A DNA stretch of 64,000 nucleotides from Sesamum alatum. Taxonomy: Eukaryota; Streptophyta; Magnoliopsida; Lamiales; Pedaliaceae. The stretch lies in contig JACGWO010000006.1 in NCBI GenBank assembly GCA_034509735.1, positions 6,897,001 through 6,961,000 of the forward strand, in the 5' to 3' direction. Position numbers and translations under genes: made by a program. The notes beneath the pieces were generated by a model. It did no database searches. It was not told where the DNA came from and saw only the letters and a list, made by a program, of their open reading frames with translations. Each line of letters opens with the position of its first letter. Position 1 is the stretch's first letter. Shown here piece after piece: positions 60,048 to 64,000 of the stretch.

Positions 60048-61790
60048 ATGCAACTCTCAAGATTGACATCTTTGCTGGACAAATTTCTCAGCACCGATCA
60101 GGCAAAGCAAATCCACTGTCAAATAGTAGTCAACAGGCTTAAAGATCTCGAGCCATTGTTGATTCGTCAGACCCTCAAATCTGCTGACCATTATTCTCCA
60201 AGAACTACTCATTACGTGAAATCAATCCTCCATGGTATGCAGAAGCCGGATGTTTTCGCCACGTCGTTTACAATCCGATATCTCTCTCAACATGGGCAGT
60301 TTCGAGAAGCGCTCTCTGTGTACGAGCAAATGCACAGCTCGGGACTTTTTCCGAACACATTTGCTGTGTCGTCTGCCCTCAAGGCTTGTGGTAGGATTTT
60401 ATGTAGAATAGGTGGGTTAATGATTCATGGGCAAGTGCAAAAGTGTGGTTTTTGTAATGTTGTTTTCGTTCAAACCGCTCTTGTGGATTTCTATTCGAAA
60501 ATAGGCGATATGGTGATTGCCCGCAAGGTGTTCGATGAAATTAGAGGAAAAAATGTGGTTTCTTGGAACTCGATACTAGCTGGGTACGTGAAGCATGGGG
60601 ACTTGGCAATGGCGCAGAGTGTGTTTGATGAGATGCCGATGAAAGACGTGATATCTTGGAATTCCATGGTTTCAGGGTATGCAAGAGCGAAGAATATGGA
60701 GCAGGCTTACGAATTGTTTCGTCGAATGCCACAGAGGAATTCTGCTTCCTGGAATGCAATGATTACTGGTTACATAGAATGTGGGAAAATAGAATTAGCT
60801 CGCAGCTTTTTTGATGCAATGCCGGATAGGAACAATGTTTCTTATATCATGATGATTTCTGCATACTCAAAATGTGGGAATGTTGAGTATGCCAAAGAAC
60901 TCTATGATCAAATGGCTGAGAAAGATCTGCTTTTATACAACGCCATGATAGCATGCTTTGCTCAGAATAACCAGGCAAAAGAGGCACTGCAGTTGTTTGA
61001 TGAGATGCTGAAGCCAAATGTTAATGTTCAGCCTGATCAAATGACTTTGGCTAGTGCTATTTCTGCATGCTCTCAACTGGGAGATTCAAATTATGGGACT
61101 TGGATTGAATCATACATGAGAGAGTTGGGGATTGGAATGGATGATCATCTGGCCACCTCTTTCATCGACCTGTATGCAAAGTGTGGAAATATCGATAAAG
61201 CTCATGAGCTGTTTAAAAGCTTGCAAAAGAGGGATATAGTTGCTTATACTGCAATGATCTTGGGCTATGGTATAAATGGTAGGGCAAAGGAGGCCATTGA
61301 ACTATTTGAGGCGATGATGGATGCTGATATCATCCCAAACATGGTTACTTATACCGGGATATTGACTGCTTATAATCACGTTGGTTTGGTGGAAGAGGGC
61401 TACCATTGCTTTATGTCCATGCAGAGGCATGGGCTTCTCCCATCACAAGATCATTATGCAATCGTGGTTGATCTTTTGGGTAGGGCTGGGCGATTAGAAG
61501 AGGCACATGAGTTGATTAAAAGCATGCCAATGCAACCTCATGCTGGAGTATGGGGTGCGTTGCTTCTTGCTTGCAGCTTGCATAACAATGTAGAACTTGC
61601 AGAGATTGCTGCTAAGAATTGTTGTGAGCTAGAGCCTGATAGTAGTGGTTATCATTCTCTTCTTGCCAATATATATGCCTCTGCTGGAAGGTGGGATGAT
61701 GCTAAAAGATTGAGGAGAGCTATTGAGGAGAAGGGTCTTGTCAAGATACCAGGGTCTAGTTGGATGGAGTGTTCCGAATCACAGCAATAG
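60048..61790 (+). CDS. Pentatricopeptide repeat protein, PLS class with E motif
   Basis: A single open frame of 580 residues, intronless as most PPR genes are. The N-terminal 60 residues include AKQIHCQIVVNRL; PPR motifs then run to about residue 480 with the P-L-S pattern, e.g. VVSWNSILAGYVKHGDL, VISWNSMVSGYARAKNM, SASWNAMITGYIECGKI, ITYTGIL-like VTYTGILTAYNHVGLVEEG. The C-terminus has the E domain (GVWGALLLACSLHNNVELAE, LANIYASAGRWDDAKRLR) and ends GSSWMECSESQQ, so there is no DYW domain. Such proteins act in mitochondria or chloroplasts, usually in C-to-U RNA editing, recruiting a deaminase partner. Overall layout and wording recall the Arabidopsis protein At4g22760, from memory. The targeting peptide is not obvious. 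The start is the first Met of the frame. Confidence 0.93.
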   Translation: MQLSRLTSLLDKFLSTDQAKQIHCQIVVNRLKDLEPLLIRQTLKSADHYSPRTTHYVKSILHGMQKPDVFATSFTIRYLSQHGQFREALSVYEQMHSSGLFPNTFAVSSALKACGRILCRIGGLMIHGQVQKCGFCNVVFVQTALVDFYSKIGDMVIARKVFDEIRGKNVVSWNSILAGYVKHGDLAMAQSVFDEMPMKDVISWNSMVSGYARAKNMEQAYELFRRMPQRNSASWNAMITGYIECGKIELARSFFDAMPDRNNVSYIMMISAYSKCGNVEYAKELYDQMAEKDLLLYNAMIACFAQNNQAKEALQLFDEMLKPNVNVQPDQMTLASAISACSQLGDSNYGTWIESYMRELGIGMDDHLATSFIDLYAKCGNIDKAHELFKSLQKRDIVAYTAMILGYGINGRAKEAIELFEAMMDADIIPNMVTYTGILTAYNHVGLVEEGYHCFMSMQRHGLLPSQDHYAIVVDLLGRAGRLEEAHELIKSMPMQPHAGVWGALLLACSLHNNVELAEIAAKNCCELEPDSSGYHSLLANIYASAGRWDDAKRLRRAIEEKGLVKIPGSSWMECSESQQ

Positions 61791-64000
61791 CTGATCTTGC
61801 TCGACAAGTTGGGAATCAGCACATCAGCTGTCTTGCTTCATTTACCTCACTGAGCCCATTAATGGAAATTCTTTTGCATCTCAGATGAAATAATCTTTTC
61901 TATCCCCAAAGGGATCCACTATGATCAATATTCTCCAAGTCAGTCTAGATGACACCCTACAATCATCCTCATTTGAAATATTTGCAGTCGAACTCTCGCT
62001 ATTATGATTTACAAGGGGTTTGTGTTCAGAGAAATCCGTATCAACATTTGTGGAGGAAAAGTATGAAAACCAGCAGAAACAAACACTTGAATAAGATGCT
62101 TAGACAGGAAGAAAATGCACTCTCACTTGTTTTCTATACGACCTCTGTTCTCCTGTTTGGCTTACCGAGAGTACAGAATATCTGTGCTGCATGTGGCATC
62201 AAGTGCTACTAGTTGCTGGGATCGGAGATTTGAAGAGCCACCCTTGACATTCGCTCCAACACATTCATGGCTTGGTGAGTAGACCAATATATGTTAATCC
62301 ACCACTATATTAAGCTATCCTGAAAGCCTTTTTCTAGTATTAGTTTTTACCAAAAGTGTAAGGATCCAAGGTTGGTTATGAAGTTTCAATCAGCTACTAC
62401 CTCTGTCATACTCATAACCTCAGTTCTCTGAAAAATATTGCACTTCTGTTCCCATCATGGCATGCTATATTACAGGCATGGTATGAATCATGGTAAGTGA
62501 TACTTTAATAGCTGAAAGCTCAAAAAAGTAGGCAGGACTCAATTTTTATTCTGTGCTAATTCCATTGTCAACCATATTTTTCCAAAATAACATCAGTTGA
62601 AAGAATTTGAATCTGTCATGTTAGGACTTATCTTATTGTAAGACACCCAAAGGCAGTATCTTTCATGAATTCTATGTATTGATTTGTAAAGGCAAGCAAC
62701 TCCACGAATTTGGTGTTCTGAATACATCTGGAAACTATTATAATCTTTGCTATGTATTTGATAATTCTGAGATGATGCATGGTCTCTGATACAAACTTTA
62801 AGAAGTTAGGTTCTCAAGCATTTAAACGTGTCACATGTGATATTGCCAATTATGATTTTCTTTGGGGTAAGTTGAATAGCTTTGATTACTCCATAGTTTC
62901 TAACAACATGATCCACCTAAACTAAACTGTGGTAATAGTTGTGCCTAACATTCACTTTTGTCATATCCAATGCAGTTAATGATTGTAGTTCTGTGAATAT
63001 TTTGGTCATCCCTGTATGTTGGCTATCCTTATAGTTTTCCATACTGTAATGCTAGTATGATTCATGATTCGTCTCTAAATGCATAATAACGTTTTTCTTT
63101 TGCCTTAAATGGCCTTTTATTGAATTGAATGAAGTAAGAATTACATTCTTAAGAGTCTTCATTTGTGTTCATTTTACTGTTGGTTGGATACAGTAAATAC
63201 TAATATCAGCACATCTACTGGGGCATTCTTCTGCAAGAGGAGGTTTCAGTAATCCAAAAGCTATATACAACTTATATGCATATTGATTGCATTTTGCCTG
63301 GATTTTGGATAGGGACTGATTAATAGTACTTGGAGCAAACAACCTCATGCAAACACAGATAGGTGCTTGTAGAGACTCTATGCATGTTTGGATAGAAATA
63401 AAAGCTGCAGCTCTATGCATGTTTTAGTAGAAATAAAATCTGTAATGTTCTTTAACACCTTGGGAGTTGGGAGTATACATTTTCTAAGCCATTGGTTTTC
63501 AAACACTAATAACAACAGTATTTCTAAGTAATCCATCATCCATGTTTCATTGACCAAGACAACACTAACCTTCATAATCAATAACTCCTGAAACTGATTG
63601 GGAAACTTGTGTCTTGGCTGGACCCTTTGACGAAATAGTAAATGCTTTAGATCCAATTCATTTCCTTTTCAGCACTTTCTGCTAGATGCTAAAGTTGTTC
63701 AGGTTATTTATTCAGTCTTCTATAAGTTTTTATTTTTCCTCGTGTGCTTTTTAGGTCGCTGTGTTTAATCCCTTCTGAACATCGATCAGGAAGCCGTTGA
63801 TAGAACTTTGGGAGCACTCTGCAGAGGGCTATGTTTCTGGTTATTCATGATTGAGTATTCCTTCTCTGCCATGCTTGTGAACACGCAGACACGCACAAAA
63901 TGCACGTACCATCAGAATAAGGTCTATGTACATGTCTATATGGCTTTTCGATCTTAGGTAATAGTCACTTGTATAACCTCTCTCCTTCTATGTTCTTGGT
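61791..64000. other. Downstream of PPR, no gene recognised
   Basis: Balanced-composition DNA that may hold a long 3' untranslated region or introns of the PPR transcript. Short frames (61949-62212 plus, 63169-63656 minus) show no domain resemblance. No repeats with clear boundaries. Confidence 0.45.

Noticed and set aside
61949..62212. Small ORF after the PPR gene
   Set aside because: It looks like 3' untranslated sequence; no domain resemblance.

Overview
This is a nuclear window from a flowering plant, almost certainly a eudicot. It is AT-rich, its genes have GT-AG introns, and it carries plant-specific families: a class I formin, an ER BiP with an HDEL tail, an H2A.W-type histone and a PLS/E-type PPR protein. 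Most of the rest is transposable-element sequence. I could not fix the species; an asterid would fit but that is a guess. Nothing looks bacterial, and I saw no convincing tRNA, rRNA or CRISPR feature.

Four host genes are supported, all on the + strand: a four-exon formin (18752-21665); a seven-exon ER Hsp70/BiP (38901-41607) whose reading frame is broken by two tiny indels; a two-exon histone H2A.W (50476-50988); and a single-exon PPR gene (60048-61790). They are unrelated genes separated by repeat-rich DNA, not a pathway cluster.

Layout. 1-5.3 kb: AT-rich spacer with foldback MITEs and a large direct repeat. 5.4-8.0 kb: 3' end of a Tat-lineage Ty3/gypsy element lying on the minus strand (LTR, polypurine tract, decayed antisense ORF). 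8.1-8.7 kb: half of a foldback element with a GC-rich core. 8.8-14.3 kb: a second Tat-like LTR retrotransposon with 5' LTR, primer-binding site, broken gag, protease/RT remnants, three tandem-repeat arrays, polypurine tract and a truncated 3' LTR. 15-18.4 kb: MITEs and tandem repeats. 18.7-21.7 kb: formin. 23.9-33.4 kb: a third Tat-like element whose antisense ORF is split by a 7.2-kb CACTA (En/Spm) transposon, which itself holds a MULE-type MITE. 33.6-36.8 kb: a cluster of nested and abutting MITEs. 38.8-41.6 kb: BiP. 41.9-48.8 kb: hAT-like, MULE-like and CACTA MITEs plus a LINE tail. 50.2-51.1 kb: H2A.W, followed at once by a near-perfect 1.05-kb hairpin. 54.9-56.8 kb: a MULE transposase relic. 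57.6-58.5 kb: an odd block of non-TE composition, possibly organelle-derived. 60-61.8 kb: PPR, then a gene-poor tail.

Most notable: target-site duplications readable by eye for many elements, giving a clear insertion order; a palindrome conserved upstream of the antisense ORF in two diverged Tat elements; three tandem-repeat families with related short hairpins inside one retrotransposon; the two small frameshifts in an otherwise intact BiP gene; and the long hairpin beside the H2A.W gene. All family assignments come from reading motifs, not from database searches.
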